Source: Caballeronia glathei (lineage in GTDB: Bacteria > Pseudomonadota > Gammaproteobacteria > Burkholderiales > Burkholderiaceae). Taken from it: 64,000 nt of DNA. Every line of letters begins with the position of its first letter. The first letter of the stretch is position 1. The stretch is taken from assembly GCF_000698595.1 (NCBI RefSeq), contig NZ_JFHC01000011.1:62001-126000 (forward strand), written 5' to 3'. Shown here piece after piece: positions 24,166-33,814 of this stretch. Below the pieces are notes generated by a model. That model did not search any database, had not been told where the DNA came from, and saw only the letters and a program-made list of their open reading frames with translations. The translations under genes and the position numbers were made by a program.

Positions 24166-25956
24166 ATGGACCTCCACAAACGTGATTTCTCGGTCAACGA
24201 GCGCCTGCCGCGCATCTGCGCGCTCGCCGCGGCGATCGGCGCCGTCGCGACGCTCGCCGCCATCGCGCTTCTCGCGCTGATCCATCTGTTCACGAACCTG
24301 TTCTTCTTCGGCACGTTCTCGTTCGCCGAGCGCTCGCCCGCGCACCATGCGCTCGGCGCGTGGGTGATCGCGGTGCCGGTCGCGGGCGGCCTGATCGTCG
24401 GGCTGATCGCGCGCTACGGGTCGGAGAAGATCCGCGGGCACGGCATTCCCGAAGCCATCGAGGCGATTCTGTTCGGCAAGAGCCGGATGTCGCCGAAGGT
24501 GGCGGTGCTCAAGCCGCTCTCGTCGGGCATCGTGATCGGCAGCGGCGGGCCGTTCGGCGCGGAAGGTCCGATCATCATGACGGGCGGCGCGCTCGGCTCG
24601 CTCATCGCGCAATGCGTGAAGCTGACCGCGGCGGAGCGCAAGACGCTGCTCGTCGCGGGCGCGGCGGCAGGGATGACCGCCGTGTTCGGCACGCCCGTGG
24701 CGGCGGTGCTGCTCGCGGTGGAGCTGCTGCTCTTCGAGTGGCGGCCGCGCAGCTTCCTGCCTGTCGCGCTCGCGTGCGCGGTCGCGGGCTTCGCGCGGGC
24801 TTCGGTCTTCGGCACCGGGCCGCTCTTTCCGCTCGTGACGGCCCCGCCCGGCATGATGGCGCTCGCGTCGTGCGTCGTCGCGGGGCTCCTGTCGGGCGCG
24901 CTCGCGTCGGGGCTCTCGGCCGCGCTCTACAAAACCGAGGACCTGTTCGGCAAGCTGCCGCTGCACTGGATGTGGTGGCCCGCGATCGGCGGTCTCGTCG
25001 TCGGCATCGGCGGATATGTCGAGCCGCGCGCGCTCGGCGTCGGCTATGACGTGATCGGCGACTTGCTGCATCAGCACATCGTCCTCGAAGCGGCGCTCGC
25101 GATTCTCGCGGTGAAGGCGGTCATCTGGGTCGTCGCGCTCGGCTCGGGCACCTCCGGCGGCGTGCTCGCGCCGCTCCTGATGCTCGGCGCCGGGCTCGGA
25201 ACCGTGCTCGGCGCGGTGCTGCCGGGCAACGACGCCGCGCTCTGGCCGCTCGTCTGCATGGCCGCCACGCTCGGCGCGACGCTCGGCGCCCCGCTGACCG
25301 CGATCGTGTTCGCCTTCGGCCTCACGCACGACAGCAACGCCCTGCTCCCGCTGCTCGCCGCCACGCTCGTGGCGCACGGCTTCGCGACGGTCGTCATGCG
25401 GCGCTCGATCATGACCGAAAAGATCGCGCGACGCGGCTATCACATCTACCGGGAATACGGCGTCGATCCGCTGGAGCGGCACCATGTGGACGAGGTCATG
25501 ACGCGCGCGGTCGAAACGATCGACGCCGCCACGCCGCTCGCCGACGCGCTCGCGACGCACTTCGGCGCGGCGCAGACGCACCGCGCGTATCCGGTCGTGC
25601 GCAACGGGCGGCTCGCGGGCATGGTGGACCGGGCGGCGCTCGCGAGCCTGGCCGACGAGCCGGGCGCGGGCGACCCGTCCGTCACGCTCGGCGACGCGCT
25701 GGCGTCGCCGCCGCTCTTCGCGCTGCCGGGCGAGCCGTGCCGGCTGGTCGCGACGCGTCTCGCGGTGAACGAACTGGAGCGGCTGCCGGTGGTGGCGGAC
25801 AGGGAGTCGATGCGGCTCGTCGGCATCGTGTCGCGCAGCGATCTCGTCAAGCCGTCGCGCGCGCATTTCGACGAGGAAGAGCGGCAGGAGCGCTTCAGGC
25901 ACCTCCAGCCACCCTGGACGCGGCGGCGGCCGATGGGGCACGACCACCCCGCATGA
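24166..25956 (+). CDS. CLC-family anion channel/transporter with CBS pair
   Basis: A 596-residue protein. Seen: a CLC membrane domain (about 15-420) with GHGIPE at 91-96 (canonical GSGIP), GAEGP at 131-135 (canonical GREGP; gating Glu kept as E133) and GSGTSGGVLAP where canonical CLCs have GxFAP; then two CBS motifs (VDEVMTRAVETIDAAT; LGDALASPPLFALPGE) at about 440-570. The residue that coordinates the central Cl- in ClC-ec1 (Ser107) is His92 here, so selectivity may differ. An E. coli-like H+/Cl- exchanger role is uncertain. Twelve bases separate it from the MarR gene. Confidence 0.9.
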   Translation: MDLHKRDFSVNERLPRICALAAAIGAVATLAAIALLALIHLFTNLFFFGTFSFAERSPAHHALGAWVIAVPVAGGLIVGLIARYGSEKIRGHGIPEAIEAILFGKSRMSPKVAVLKPLSSGIVIGSGGPFGAEGPIIMTGGALGSLIAQCVKLTAAERKTLLVAGAAAGMTAVFGTPVAAVLLAVELLLFEWRPRSFLPVALACAVAGFARASVFGTGPLFPLVTAPPGMMALASCVVAGLLSGALASGLSAALYKTEDLFGKLPLHWMWWPAIGGLVVGIGGYVEPRALGVGYDVIGDLLHQHIVLEAALAILAVKAVIWVVALGSGTSGGVLAPLLMLGAGLGTVLGAVLPGNDAALWPLVCMAATLGATLGAPLTAIVFAFGLTHDSNALLPLLAATLVAHGFATVVMRRSIMTEKIARRGYHIYREYGVDPLERHHVDEVMTRAVETIDAATPLADALATHFGAAQTHRAYPVVRNGRLAGMVDRAALASLADEPGAGDPSVTLGDALASPPLFALPGEPCRLVATRLAVNELERLPVVADRESMRLVGIVSRSDLVKPSRAHFDEEERQERFRHLQPPWTRRRPMGHDHPA

Positions 25957-25975
25957 ACGCAACATGAAGGAAGCC

Positions 25976-26001
25976 GCACGCCCGGAAGGCTTCGGGCGTG
26001 C
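25976..26001. terminator. Hairpin after the CLC gene
   Basis: GCACGCCCG and CGGGCGTGC form a perfect 9-base-pair stem with an 8-base loop, 20 bases after the CLC-CBS stop codon. No T-run follows, so it is either a weak terminator or a 3'-end stabilising structure. Confidence 0.45.
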
Positions 26002-26236
26002 GCGCCATTGCCACCTCCCGGCGATCGAATGTCAGCCAACATTTCACCCGGCGTAATCCAGATTAACACCGGGGCACGAAGCATCCGGTGCCCCGCCACT
26101 TCGGCCTCGTCCCGGGAGACGCCCGAAATCAGGCGATTGCGGAGCTTTCGTCGCGCGGCTGAAGGCCCGCGAGTCATACGGGGGTAATCGAACGTTCGCA
26201 ATATTCGGAAGCTTCTATTACCCAATGGAAAACCCG

Positions 26237-27652
26237 ATGAACAACGAACGTAAGTTTCGGTTGCGCGGATTGCGCGCGTCGCCGCTCATGAGCGTGCTCG
26301 CGCTTGCCGCGCTCGCCTCGCTCGCCGCCTGTAACGGCAACAACGACAACGGCTCTCCCGCAAGCACCCCGGCGCCCGCGGCGTTCTCCACGCTCGACGG
26401 CAAGGCGCCCCTCGTCATCGGGCACCGCGGCCTGCCCGGCCTGCGCCCGGAGGAAACGCAGCCGTCGTACGAGCTCGCCGCCGACAGCGGCGCCGACGCG
26501 CTCGAGGAAGACCTTCATCTGTCGAAAGATTGCGTGCTGGTCGCGCGCCACAATCCGTGGCTCTCGGACAACACCAATATCGCGGATGTCGCGAAGACCA
26601 ATCCGTCGGTGGCCGCGCGCAAGCGCACGGTGCCGGGCGTGCTGGTCGACGTGAAGTGGCCGACCACGCCGGCCACCGGCCCGTCCCGGTATCTGACCGA
26701 CCTGACGAATCCGGCGGACCCGAAGTCGGTGCTCAAGTCGCTGATCGTCGACGGCGAGGATCACACCAACGACTGGTCCATCACCGATTTCACCGCGCAG
26801 GAGCTGGGCACGCTGATCGGCGGCACGACCTACGACGCCGCCAGCGAGCGCCCGACGGAATTCAACGGCAAGTCGCCCGTGCTGACGTTCCAGCAGATCA
26901 TCGACATCGCGAAGGCGAAGAGCCAGTCGAGCGGCCGCACGATCGCCGTGTACCCGGAGACGAAGAACCCCACGTGGAACAACGCGCAGGCGATCGCGAA
27001 CGGGTGCGGCGCGCCGGGCAGCCATCCGCTGGAGGACGCGCTCATCCGGATCCTCAACGACAACGGCATGAACAGCAAGGACGCGCCCGTCTTCGTGCAA
27101 AGCTTCGAGCCGGGCAGCCTCAAGTACCTGCGCAGCCACGGCCTCAACACGAAGGTCGTGCAGCTGATCGACGGCTTCGACGTCGACTACAAGACGGGCA
27201 ACGTGATCTACAACGAAGTGGTCGACAGCCGGCCGTTCGACTGGACCGTCGCGGGCGACCCGCGCTGGTTCGACGTGATGCTCACGCCCGCCGGCCTCGC
27301 GGAGATCAGGACCTACGCCGACGGCATCGGCCCGTGGAAGCCGCAGGTCGTGCCGCTGAAGATCACGCCCTTCCCCGCCGCGAACCCGGACGGCACGCCG
27401 TTCGCCGGCTCCACGTCGGCGGCGAGCACGCAAAGCGCGACGAGCGTCATCGGCGATGCGCACAAGGCCGGGCTCTTCGTGCACGTCTTCACGTTCCGCA
27501 ACGAGAAGAAGTACCTCGCCGCGAACTACAACGGCGATCCGAACGCGGAGTATCTCCAGTTCTTCCGGCTCGGCGTCGATGGCGTGTTCACCGACTTCGC
27601 GAACACGGGGTTCGCGGCGCGCGCGGCGTACCTGAAGGAACTGGGACGCTGA
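26237..27652 (+). CDS. Lipoprotein glycerophosphodiester phosphodiesterase
   Basis: A 471-residue GDPD-family enzyme, expected to hydrolyse glycerophosphodiesters to sn-glycerol 3-phosphate and alcohol at the envelope. Seen: a lipoprotein signal with lipobox LAAC (Cys about 32), a Ser/Pro/Asn linker, GHRGLPGLRPEETQPSYELAADSGADALEEDLHLSKD containing the His-Arg and Glu-x-Asp catalytic and metal residues, and ARHNPWL with the second His. Length and spacing match periplasmic GlpQ types. MNNERK is preferred (GGAAAA upstream); MENP 4 codons earlier is possible. No transporter for glycerol-3-phosphate is adjacent. Confidence 0.88.
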   Translation: MNNERKFRLRGLRASPLMSVLALAALASLAACNGNNDNGSPASTPAPAAFSTLDGKAPLVIGHRGLPGLRPEETQPSYELAADSGADALEEDLHLSKDCVLVARHNPWLSDNTNIADVAKTNPSVAARKRTVPGVLVDVKWPTTPATGPSRYLTDLTNPADPKSVLKSLIVDGEDHTNDWSITDFTAQELGTLIGGTTYDAASERPTEFNGKSPVLTFQQIIDIAKAKSQSSGRTIAVYPETKNPTWNNAQAIANGCGAPGSHPLEDALIRILNDNGMNSKDAPVFVQSFEPGSLKYLRSHGLNTKVVQLIDGFDVDYKTGNVIYNEVVDSRPFDWTVAGDPRWFDVMLTPAGLAEIRTYADGIGPWKPQVVPLKITPFPAANPDGTPFAGSTSAASTQSATSVIGDAHKAGLFVHVFTFRNEKKYLAANYNGDPNAEYLQFFRLGVDGVFTDFANTGFAARAAYLKELGR

Positions 27653-27677
27653 CGCGAGACGATGCCGCGCGGCGCGT

Positions 27678-29093
27678 TCACGGCCCGCGCGGCTTGAGCC
27701 GGAACGGCACGGCCCGGTCCGGCGACGTCGTGACGGCAGCGGTCGGTCGCACGGGATCGCTGTCGGCCAGTTCGACGTCGAATGCCTGGATCAGGCGCGC
27801 GAGCACGAGCGTCGCCTCGGCGAGCGCGAACTGCGCGCCCACGCACACGCGCGGCCCGCTGCCGAACGGAAGATACGTGAAGCGCGGCGGCGGCGGCGCA
27901 CCGGGCAGAAAGCGCGAAGGGTCGAACGCATCGGGGTTCGCCCAGTGCGCGCGATGGCGATGCAGCACCCACGGACTCACGAGCACGAGCGTGCCGGGAG
28001 CGATGGACAGCCCGTCCACGCGGTCCGCCGCGATGCACTGCCGCGAGATGGTCCACACGGGCGGAAAGAGCCGCAACGCTTCGCTCACGACCGCACGCGT
28101 GTACGGCAGCGCGTCGAACATCACGCCTGCGCGCGCGGGACTCAGGTCCGCGTCGCGCACTTCCGCCGCCACCGCCGCCTGCGCGTCCCGCACGTTCGCG
28201 AGCAGATAGAGCGACCAGAAGATCGCGAGCGCCGTCGTCTCATGACCGGCCACGATCATTGTGGCGACCTGGTCGCGCAGTTCCGCGCGATCGAATGCCG
28301 CGCCGCTTTCGGGATCGCGCGCCGCGCGCAGCAGGTCGAACAGATCGCGCGGGCCGTGCGCATCCGGCACGCGTTCACGCGCATCGATGATGCGATCGAG
28401 CAGCGCGCTCCAGCGCCTGCGAAAACGCGCGCGGCCGATATCGTGAAAGCTCGGCATCGATACCGGCGTGATCATGTCGAGCAGGCGCGCGCGGCCGTGG
28501 TGGTGGAAAAACCGCACGAGTTCGGCGCGCACGGCGGGCCCGTACTCCCATGTCTCGAGCGAGAACATCGAGCGCGCCGCGATCTTCAGCGCGAGCGCCT
28601 GGATGGCGGGCAGCAGATGGAACGGCGCGCCCTTGCGCGCGGCGAGCGCCTGCACGTCCTCCCCGGTGCATTCGGCGACGTGGCGTGCGAGCATCGGCAG
28701 CATTTTCGGCGCGAGCGCGGGCGCGATCGTGCGCCGCTGATGCTTCCATGTCTCGCCGCTGCTGAGCAGAAGACCGTCGCCGAGAAGCGGACGAAGCAGC
28801 CGGATCGACGTGCCGGTGCGGCCATAGTTGCCGTGGTTCTCCACCAGCACGCGATGGATCATGCCGGGCTTGTTGAGCAGCACGCGCTTGCGGCCGAAGA
28901 AGCGCTGTTCGACCCAGTCGCGTTCATACGCGTCATGCGGCCACACATGCAGGCCGTTGCGTCTCGATGCGCGCACGAACCCGAGCGACGAGTATCTGCG
29001 CGAGGGCGGCTGCGGCAGCGGCGACACGAAAAGCGGCGTCTCCCGTTCCTCGCCCGGTGCCGTTGCATGCGACGTGCCTGACGGAGCATTCAA
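27678..29093 (-). CDS. Cytochrome P450
   Basis: A 471-residue soluble P450. Seen: I-helix oxygen-binding motif AGHETTA, K-helix ExxR in SEALRLFPP, PERF-region FDPSRFLPG and heme-Cys loop FGSGPRVCVGAQFALAE. The N-terminus lacks a membrane anchor, and the overall pattern resembles bacterial CYP families related to fatty-acid and terpene hydroxylases; the substrate is unknown. The start codon is TTG, set by GGAGG 11 bases upstream; no ATG lies near. Divergent from the flavoenzyme gene at 29401. No ferredoxin or ferredoxin reductase is adjacent. Confidence 0.9.
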   Translation of the reverse strand: MNAPSGTSHATAPGEERETPLFVSPLPQPPSRRYSSLGFVRASRRNGLHVWPHDAYERDWVEQRFFGRKRVLLNKPGMIHRVLVENHGNYGRTGTSIRLLRPLLGDGLLLSSGETWKHQRRTIAPALAPKMLPMLARHVAECTGEDVQALAARKGAPFHLLPAIQALALKIAARSMFSLETWEYGPAVRAELVRFFHHHGRARLLDMITPVSMPSFHDIGRARFRRRWSALLDRIIDARERVPDAHGPRDLFDLLRAARDPESGAAFDRAELRDQVATMIVAGHETTALAIFWSLYLLANVRDAQAAVAAEVRDADLSPARAGVMFDALPYTRAVVSEALRLFPPVWTISRQCIAADRVDGLSIAPGTLVLVSPWVLHRHRAHWANPDAFDPSRFLPGAPPPPRFTYLPFGSGPRVCVGAQFALAEATLVLARLIQAFDVELADSDPVRPTAAVTTSPDRAVPFRLKPRGP

Positions 29094-29274
29094 ATCGAGA
29101 GTCCCTCCGGATGAAGCGATGGACCGGGCGAGCGGCCGTGCCCGGCGTCGCCTCGCAACTTATCACTTCCCGGCAGAAAGCACAGGCGCCGGGGTGCTTC
29201 ACGCGACACCTGCCTGCAGGCCTGTCCGCAATCGTTCCGCGCTCGCGACACGAAGCGCGCGATGCACGCAACGC

Positions 29275-29331
29275 AATGGTTTGCTAGCGAACCATTCGGC
29301 ACGGGCGGCGAACCATCGAGGAATAAACCAT
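29275..29331. promoter_or_regulatory. 22-bp palindrome plus AACCAT repeats (operator array)
   Basis: At 29275-29296 AATGGTT and AACCATT flank an 8-base centre TGCTAGCG; 10 of 11 base pairs are symmetric. AACCAT recurs at 29290, 29311 and 29326 (spacings 21 and 15 bases). The array lies between the P450 and flavoenzyme genes, 70-126 bases before the flavoenzyme ATG. It looks like a multi-site operator for a dimeric regulator encoded elsewhere. Confidence 0.6.
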
Positions 29332-29343
29332 ACAGGTGGGCGT

Positions 29344-29393
29344 TATCCGAATACGGGCGACGATAACGGCGCCGCACCACCCTATTTCGGATA
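29344..29393. promoter_or_regulatory. Inverted repeat directly before the flavoenzyme start
   Basis: TATCCGAATACGGG (29344-29357) and CCCTATTTCGGATA (29380-29393) match as inverted repeats at 11 of 14 positions. The second arm ends seven bases before the ATG at 29401, overlapping the ribosome-binding region. It could be an operator or an RNA stem limiting translation. Confidence 0.45.
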
Positions 29394-29400
29394 CACCCTC

Positions 29401-30567
29401 ATGAGAAACGAAGCTCAACGCATGCTTGCTGACATCCAGGAACTCGCTCCCGGATTGGCAGCGCGCGCAGCGGAGATCGAAGCTGCCCGCAAGCTTGCGC
29501 CCGATGTGGTGGACACGCTCAAGTCCGTCGGCATCTTTCGCATGTTCGTCCCGCAAAGCCACGGCGGATTCGAACTCGAATTCCCGAAGGGGCTCGAAAT
29601 CATCAGCGCCCTCAGCCGCATCGACGGCTCGATCGGCTGGAGTGCTGCGATCGGCAGCACGAGCGCCACATTCATACCGCTGCTGCAGCGGGAAACCTAC
29701 GAACGGATCTATCGGGACGGCCCGGACGTGACGTTCGCGGGTTCCGCGCAACCCGCCGGCACCGCGGAGGCGACGGAAGGCGGATACCGCGTGAGCGGAC
29801 GCTGGCCGTTCGCGAGCGGCTGCATGCATGCGCAGTGGATCATCGGCTTTTGCATCGTGACCGAGAACGGCAAGCCGCTTCCCGGTCCGGCCGGCGCGGG
29901 CGGGCCGCCGCTCGTGCGCGGCTTCGTGATGCCGGCGCGGGACTGGCGCATCGAAGACACGTGGCATGTCGCGGGCCTCAAGGGCACGGGCAGCCATCAT
30001 GTCTCGATGGATGACACCGTTGTGCCGGCCGAAAATTTCATGGACGTCATGGACGGCACGCCCTGCATGCCGGGGCCGCTCTATCAGGCGGTGCCGCAAC
30101 TGCTGCCGCTCGTGCACAGCGCGGTCTCCGTGGGGATCGCCGAGGGCGCGGTGAGCGAACTGGTCGCGTTCGCGAACACCGGAAGGCAGCAGATACGGGC
30201 CGCGGTGCCGATGCGCGACTCCGAAACGTTCCAGGGCGAACTGGGCCGCATCGCGGCCGATGTCAGGTCCGCGCGGGCATTTCTGGAGGCGCAGGCAGCG
30301 AGCCACTGGCGACACGCGCAGAACGGAACGCTCAAAAGCGAAGCGCTTCACGCGGAAGGCACGCAAGCCGCGATCTGGATCGCCACCACCTGCGTTCGCG
30401 CGGCCGACGCATGCTTCACGCTCGCCGGCGGCGGCGCGCTGTACGAGAGCTCGCCGCTGCAACGGCGCATGCGGGACCTGCACGCCGCCGCCCAGCATGC
30501 CGCCGCGCATTCACGGCATTACGCGACTTCGGGCAAGCACCTTCTGGAGCATTCCGCGCTCGCCTGA
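29401..30567 (+). CDS. Acyl-CoA dehydrogenase-fold flavin monooxygenase-like protein
   Basis: A 388-residue protein. Seen: N-terminal helical domain, beta domain with [16 protein letters not shown] and [28 protein letters not shown], and a C-terminal helical domain of the type-2 (HpaB-C/DszC-like) class. Members are FMN- or FAD-dependent monooxygenases fed by a separate reductase (indole, dibenzothiophene or p-hydroxyphenylacetate hydroxylases) rather than true acyl-CoA dehydrogenases; no clear catalytic Glu base of dehydrogenases was identified. No reductase is adjacent. The operator array upstream suggests induction by an aromatic or lipid substrate. Confidence 0.8.
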   Translation: MRNEAQRMLADIQELAPGLAARAAEIEAARKLAPDVVDTLKSVGIFRMFVPQSHGGFELEFPKGLEIISALSRIDGSIGWSAAIGSTSATFIPLLQRETYERIYRDGPDVTFAGSAQPAGTAEATEGGYRVSGRWPFASGCMHAQWIIGFCIVTENGKPLPGPAGAGGPPLVRGFVMPARDWRIEDTWHVAGLKGTGSHHVSMDDTVVPAENFMDVMDGTPCMPGPLYQAVPQLLPLVHSAVSVGIAEGAVSELVAFANTGRQQIRAAVPMRDSETFQGELGRIAADVRSARAFLEAQAASHWRHAQNGTLKSEALHAEGTQAAIWIATTCVRAADACFTLAGGGALYESSPLQRRMRDLHAAAQHAAAHSRHYATSGKHLLEHSALA

Positions 30568-30644
30568 GGCGCGGCAACGCGGCCGCCCCGGGAAAGCACG
30601 CGCGCATCGGTGTTAACCCAGGGCGTCCCTCCGAATCCATTTGC

Positions 30645-30673
30645 TTGACACCTAAACTATCAAGGACTAAATT
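30645..30673 (+). promoter_or_regulatory. Promoter of the 2-aminobenzoyl-CoA operon
   Basis: TTGACA (30645-30650), a 17-base spacer and TAAATT (30668-30673) give a near-consensus sigma-70 promoter, predicting a short leader of about 25 bases before the ATG at 30705. CTTGA-N11-TCAAG (30644-30664) overlaps the -35 and spacer and is a possible site for the MarR regulator encoded in the operon. Confidence 0.7.
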
Positions 30674-30704
30674 AAATGCCGGTTCTCCCAGTAAGGAGCG
30701 GGGC

Positions 30705-33038
30705 ATGCGCATCGTTTGCATCGGCGGCGGTCCGGCAGGGCTGTACTTCGGCCTGTTGATGAAGAAGCAGAATCCAGAACACGAAGTCACGGTGATCGAG
30801 CGCAATCGTCCCTACGACACCTTCGGCTGGGGCGTCGTGTTCTCGGACCAGACGCTCGGCAACCTGCAGGCCGCCGATGCCCCGAGTGCGAACGCGATTC
30901 TCGAAGCGTTCAATCACTGGGACGACATCGACATACACTTCGGCGGCCGCACGCTGCGCTCCTCGGGCCACGGCTTCTGCGGCATCGGCAGGAAGCGCCT
31001 CCTGAACATTCTCCAGGCGCGCGCAGAAGCGCTCGGCGTGAATCTCGTGTTCGAAACGCAGGTGGCGGACGACGCCGGCTACGACGCCGACCTCATCATC
31101 GCGTGCGACGGCGCGAACAGCGCGATCCGCACGAAATATGCGGCCACCTACCAGCCCGATATCGACATGCGCGATTGCCGCTTCGTGTGGCTCGGCACCG
31201 ACAAGCTGTTCGACGCGTTCACCTTCGCGTTCGAAAAGACCGAATGGGGCTGGTTTCAGGCCCATGCGTACCGCTTCGACGAGCACATGTCCACGTTCAT
31301 CGTCGAGACGCCCGAGCGCGTGTGGCGCGCGGCCGGGCTCGACGAGATGAGCAAGGAAGACGGCATCGCGTTCTGCGAGCGGCTGTTCGCACGCTATCTC
31401 GACGGTCACGGGCTCCGGTCGAACGCGGAGCATCTGCGCGGCTCCGCGCAATGGATCCGCTTTCCGCGCGTCGTCAACGAGAACTGGGTTCACTACCGCA
31501 CGCGCGCGGACGGCGGCGCGACGCCCGTCGTGCTGATGGGCGACGCCGCGCACACCGCGCACTTCTCGATCGGCTCGGGCACGAAGCTCGCGCTCGAAGA
31601 TGCGATCGAGCTGGCGAACAGCATCGCGTCCCATCCGCGCGATCTGGATGGCGCGCTCAGGCACTACACGGACGTGCGCAGCGTCGACGTGCTGCGCATC
31701 CAGAACGCTGCGCGCAATTCGACCGAGTGGTTCGAGAACGTGCAGCGCTATGCCTCCTTCGAGCCCGAGCAGTTCGCGTATTCGCTGCTCACGCGCTCGC
31801 AGCGCATCTCGCACGAGAACCTGCGCGAGCGCGACGCCGCGTATCTGGCCGAATTCGAGAACTGGATCGCGGAGCGCTCGGGACTCGATCTCGCCGACCC
31901 GGGCAAGCGCCCCGTCCCGCCGATGTTCACGCCGTTCAGGCTGCGCGGCGTGACGCTGAAGAACCGCGTCGTCGTGTCGCCGATGGCGCAGTATTCGGCC
32001 GCCGACGGCATCGCGGGCGACTATCACCTGATGCATCTCGGCGCGCGCGCGATGGGCGGCGCCGCGCTCGTGATGACGGAGATGACCTGCGTGTCACCCG
32101 AGGGACGCATCACGCCGGGCTGCCCGGGCCTCTACAACGATGCGCAGCGCGATGCGTGGCGGCGCATCGTCGAGTTCGTGCATCGCGAGACCGATGCGAA
32201 GCTCGGCATCCAGCTCGGGCATGCGGGCGGCAAGGCCTCGACGAAAGTCGCGTGGGAAGGCATCGACCAGCCGCTCGACGCGGACAACTGGCCGACCGTG
32301 TCGGCGTCGCCGCAGCAGTATCTGCGCGGCGTGAGCCAGTGGTCGCGTGAGGCGAGCATCGCGGACATGCGCGAGATCGAGGCCCAGTTCGTGCGCGCTA
32401 CGCAGTTCGCGGCCGAAGCGGGCTTCGACTGGCTCGAACTGCACTGCGCGCACGGCTACCTGCTCTCCGGCTTCCTGTCGCCGCTCACCAATTTTCGCGA
32501 GGATGCTTACGGCGGCTCGCTCGCCAACCGCCTGCGCTATCCGCTCGAAGTCTTCAGGGCCATGCGCGCCGTGTGGCCCGCCGACAAGCCGATGTCCGTG
32601 CGCATTTCCGCGCACGACTGGGTGGACGGCGGCATGACGCCCGACGACGCGGTGGAGATCGCGCGCGCGTTCAAGGCAGCGGGCGCCGATCTGATCGACG
32701 TATCGTCGGGACAGGTCAGCAAGGACGAGAAGCCCGTCTACGGCCGCATGTTCCAGACGCCCTTCTCCGATCGCGTGCGCAACGAGGCCGGCATCGCGAC
32801 GATCGCGGTCGGCGCGATTTCCGAGGCGGACCACGTGAACAGCATCATCGCCGCGGGCCGCGCGGACCTGTGCGCGATCGCGCGGCCGCATCTCGCGAAT
32901 CCGGCGTGGACGCTCAACGAGGCAGCGCGCATCGGCTACTTCGATATCGCATGGCCGAGGCAATATCGCGCGGCCAAGTCGCAACTGGAGCGCAATTACG
33001 AACGCGAGCGCGTGCAGCGCGCGGGAGAGGCGGCATGA
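30705..33038 (+). CDS. abmA: 2-aminobenzoyl-CoA monooxygenase/reductase (bifunctional flavoprotein)
   Basis: A 777-residue fusion. Residues 1-400 are a class A FAD monooxygenase: [27 protein letters not shown] and [23 protein letters not shown]. Residues 410-770 are an Old Yellow Enzyme-like FMN reductase: [23 protein letters not shown]. In Azoarcus evansii this enzyme hydroxylates and reduces 2-aminobenzoyl-CoA to 2-amino-5-oxocyclohex-1-enecarbonyl-CoA using O2 and NAD(P)H. Salicylyl-CoA 5-hydroxylases are related, and databases often use that name, but the full fusion and the operon content favour the anthranilate route. AAGGAG and the promoter upstream fix the start; the stop overlaps the next ATG. 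Confidence 0.87.
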   Translation: MRIVCIGGGPAGLYFGLLMKKQNPEHEVTVIERNRPYDTFGWGVVFSDQTLGNLQAADAPSANAILEAFNHWDDIDIHFGGRTLRSSGHGFCGIGRKRLLNILQARAEALGVNLVFETQVADDAGYDADLIIACDGANSAIRTKYAATYQPDIDMRDCRFVWLGTDKLFDAFTFAFEKTEWGWFQAHAYRFDEHMSTFIVETPERVWRAAGLDEMSKEDGIAFCERLFARYLDGHGLRSNAEHLRGSAQWIRFPRVVNENWVHYRTRADGGATPVVLMGDAAHTAHFSIGSGTKLALEDAIELANSIASHPRDLDGALRHYTDVRSVDVLRIQNAARNSTEWFENVQRYASFEPEQFAYSLLTRSQRISHENLRERDAAYLAEFENWIAERSGLDLADPGKRPVPPMFTPFRLRGVTLKNRVVVSPMAQYSAADGIAGDYHLMHLGARAMGGAALVMTEMTCVSPEGRITPGCPGLYNDAQRDAWRRIVEFVHRETDAKLGIQLGHAGGKASTKVAWEGIDQPLDADNWPTVSASPQQYLRGVSQWSREASIADMREIEAQFVRATQFAAEAGFDWLELHCAHGYLLSGFLSPLTNFREDAYGGSLANRLRYPLEVFRAMRAVWPADKPMSVRISAHDWVDGGMTPDDAVEIARAFKAAGADLIDVSSGQVSKDEKPVYGRMFQTPFSDRVRNEAGIATIAVGAISEADHVNSIIAAGRADLCAIARPHLANPAWTLNEAARIGYFDIAWPRQYRAAKSQLERNYERERVQRAGEAA

Positions 33039-33814
33039 ACGGCGCCCTGTTCGCAAACCGGCATGCGGTGGTGACGGGCGGCGGCAGCGGCATCGGCGCG
33101 GCCATCGCGCAGGCGCTCGTTGCGGCCGGTGCGCGCGTCACGCTGATGGGCCGCGACGCGGCGCGCCTCGCGTATCAGCGCGACCGGCTCGCGGCCGAAG
33201 GCGAGGTGAGCGTGCAGACGCTCGACGTCACGCAAGCCGATTCGGTGCGCGACGCGTTCGCCGCGGCGAGCGCCGCGCTCGGCCCGGTCGACATCCTCGT
33301 CAACAATGCGGGGCAAGCCGAGGCGTCGCCGTTCGTGAAGACGGGTCTAGCGCTATGGCAGCGCATGCTCGACGTGAACCTCACCGGCGTCTTTCTCTGT
33401 ACGCAGGCCGTGCTGCCCGCGATGCTCGAGCGCGGGAGCGGACGCATCGTCAACGTCGCGAGCACGGCCGGACAGACCGGCTACGCGTACGTGGCCGCAT
33501 ATTGCGCGGCGAAGCACGGCGTGATCGGCATGACGCGCTCGCTCGCGCTCGAAGTCGCGACCAGGGGCATCACGGTGAACGCCGTGTGTCCCGGCTACAC
33601 GGAGACGGAGCTCTTGCGCCAGTCGGTCGATCGCATCGCCGCCCAGACTTCGCGCAGCGAGGCAGAGGCGCGCGAGGCGCTCGTGCGCGCGAATCCGCAG
33701 CGCCGCTTCGTCACGCCGGACGAAGTCGCTCATTCAGTCTTGTGGTTATGCTCGCCCGGCTCCGAAGCGCTCACGGGCCAGGCCATTTCCGTTTCAGGTG
33801 GAGAAGTAATGTGA
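33035..33814 (+). CDS. Short-chain dehydrogenase/reductase of the aminobenzoate operon
   Basis: A 259-residue SDR. Seen: Rossmann glycine motif [17 protein letters not shown] region [12 protein letters not shown], catalytic Ser/Tyr/Lys in [24 protein letters not shown], and a C-terminal [13 protein letters not shown] typical of 3-hydroxyacyl dehydrogenases. In the beta-oxidation-like lower pathway it would oxidise a 3-hydroxyacyl-CoA with NAD+. It starts by ATGA overlap with the monooxygenase gene, and its stop overlaps the GTG start of the MarR gene. Confidence 0.9.
   Translation: MNGALFANRHAVVTGGGSGIGAAIAQALVAAGARVTLMGRDAARLAYQRDRLAAEGEVSVQTLDVTQADSVRDAFAAASAALGPVDILVNNAGQAEASPFVKTGLALWQRMLDVNLTGVFLCTQAVLPAMLERGSGRIVNVASTAGQTGYAYVAAYCAAKHGVIGMTRSLALEVATRGITVNAVCPGYTETELLRQSVDRIAAQTSRSEAEAREALVRANPQRRFVTPDEVAHSVLWLCSPGSEALTGQAISVSGGEVM

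Larger units (their letters stand above)
29094..29400. other. Divergent P450/flavoenzyme control region
   Basis: 307 bases separating divergent oxygenase genes. It contains a 22-base palindrome, two further AACCAT boxes and a second inverted repeat directly before the plus-strand start (listed separately). No gene is seen. Confidence 0.6.

Noticed and set aside
23740-25965. Minus-strand frame of 741 codons opposite the MarR and CLC genes
   Set aside because: Almost entirely Arg, Glu, His, Asp and Ala; antisense shadow of two clear genes.
30705-33038. Annotation as salicylyl-CoA 5-hydroxylase
   Set aside because: Possible by homology of the N-terminal half, but the fused Old Yellow Enzyme-like reductase domain and the aminobenzoate-type ligase, SDR, hydratase and RidA neighbours fit the 2-aminobenzoyl-CoA route better.
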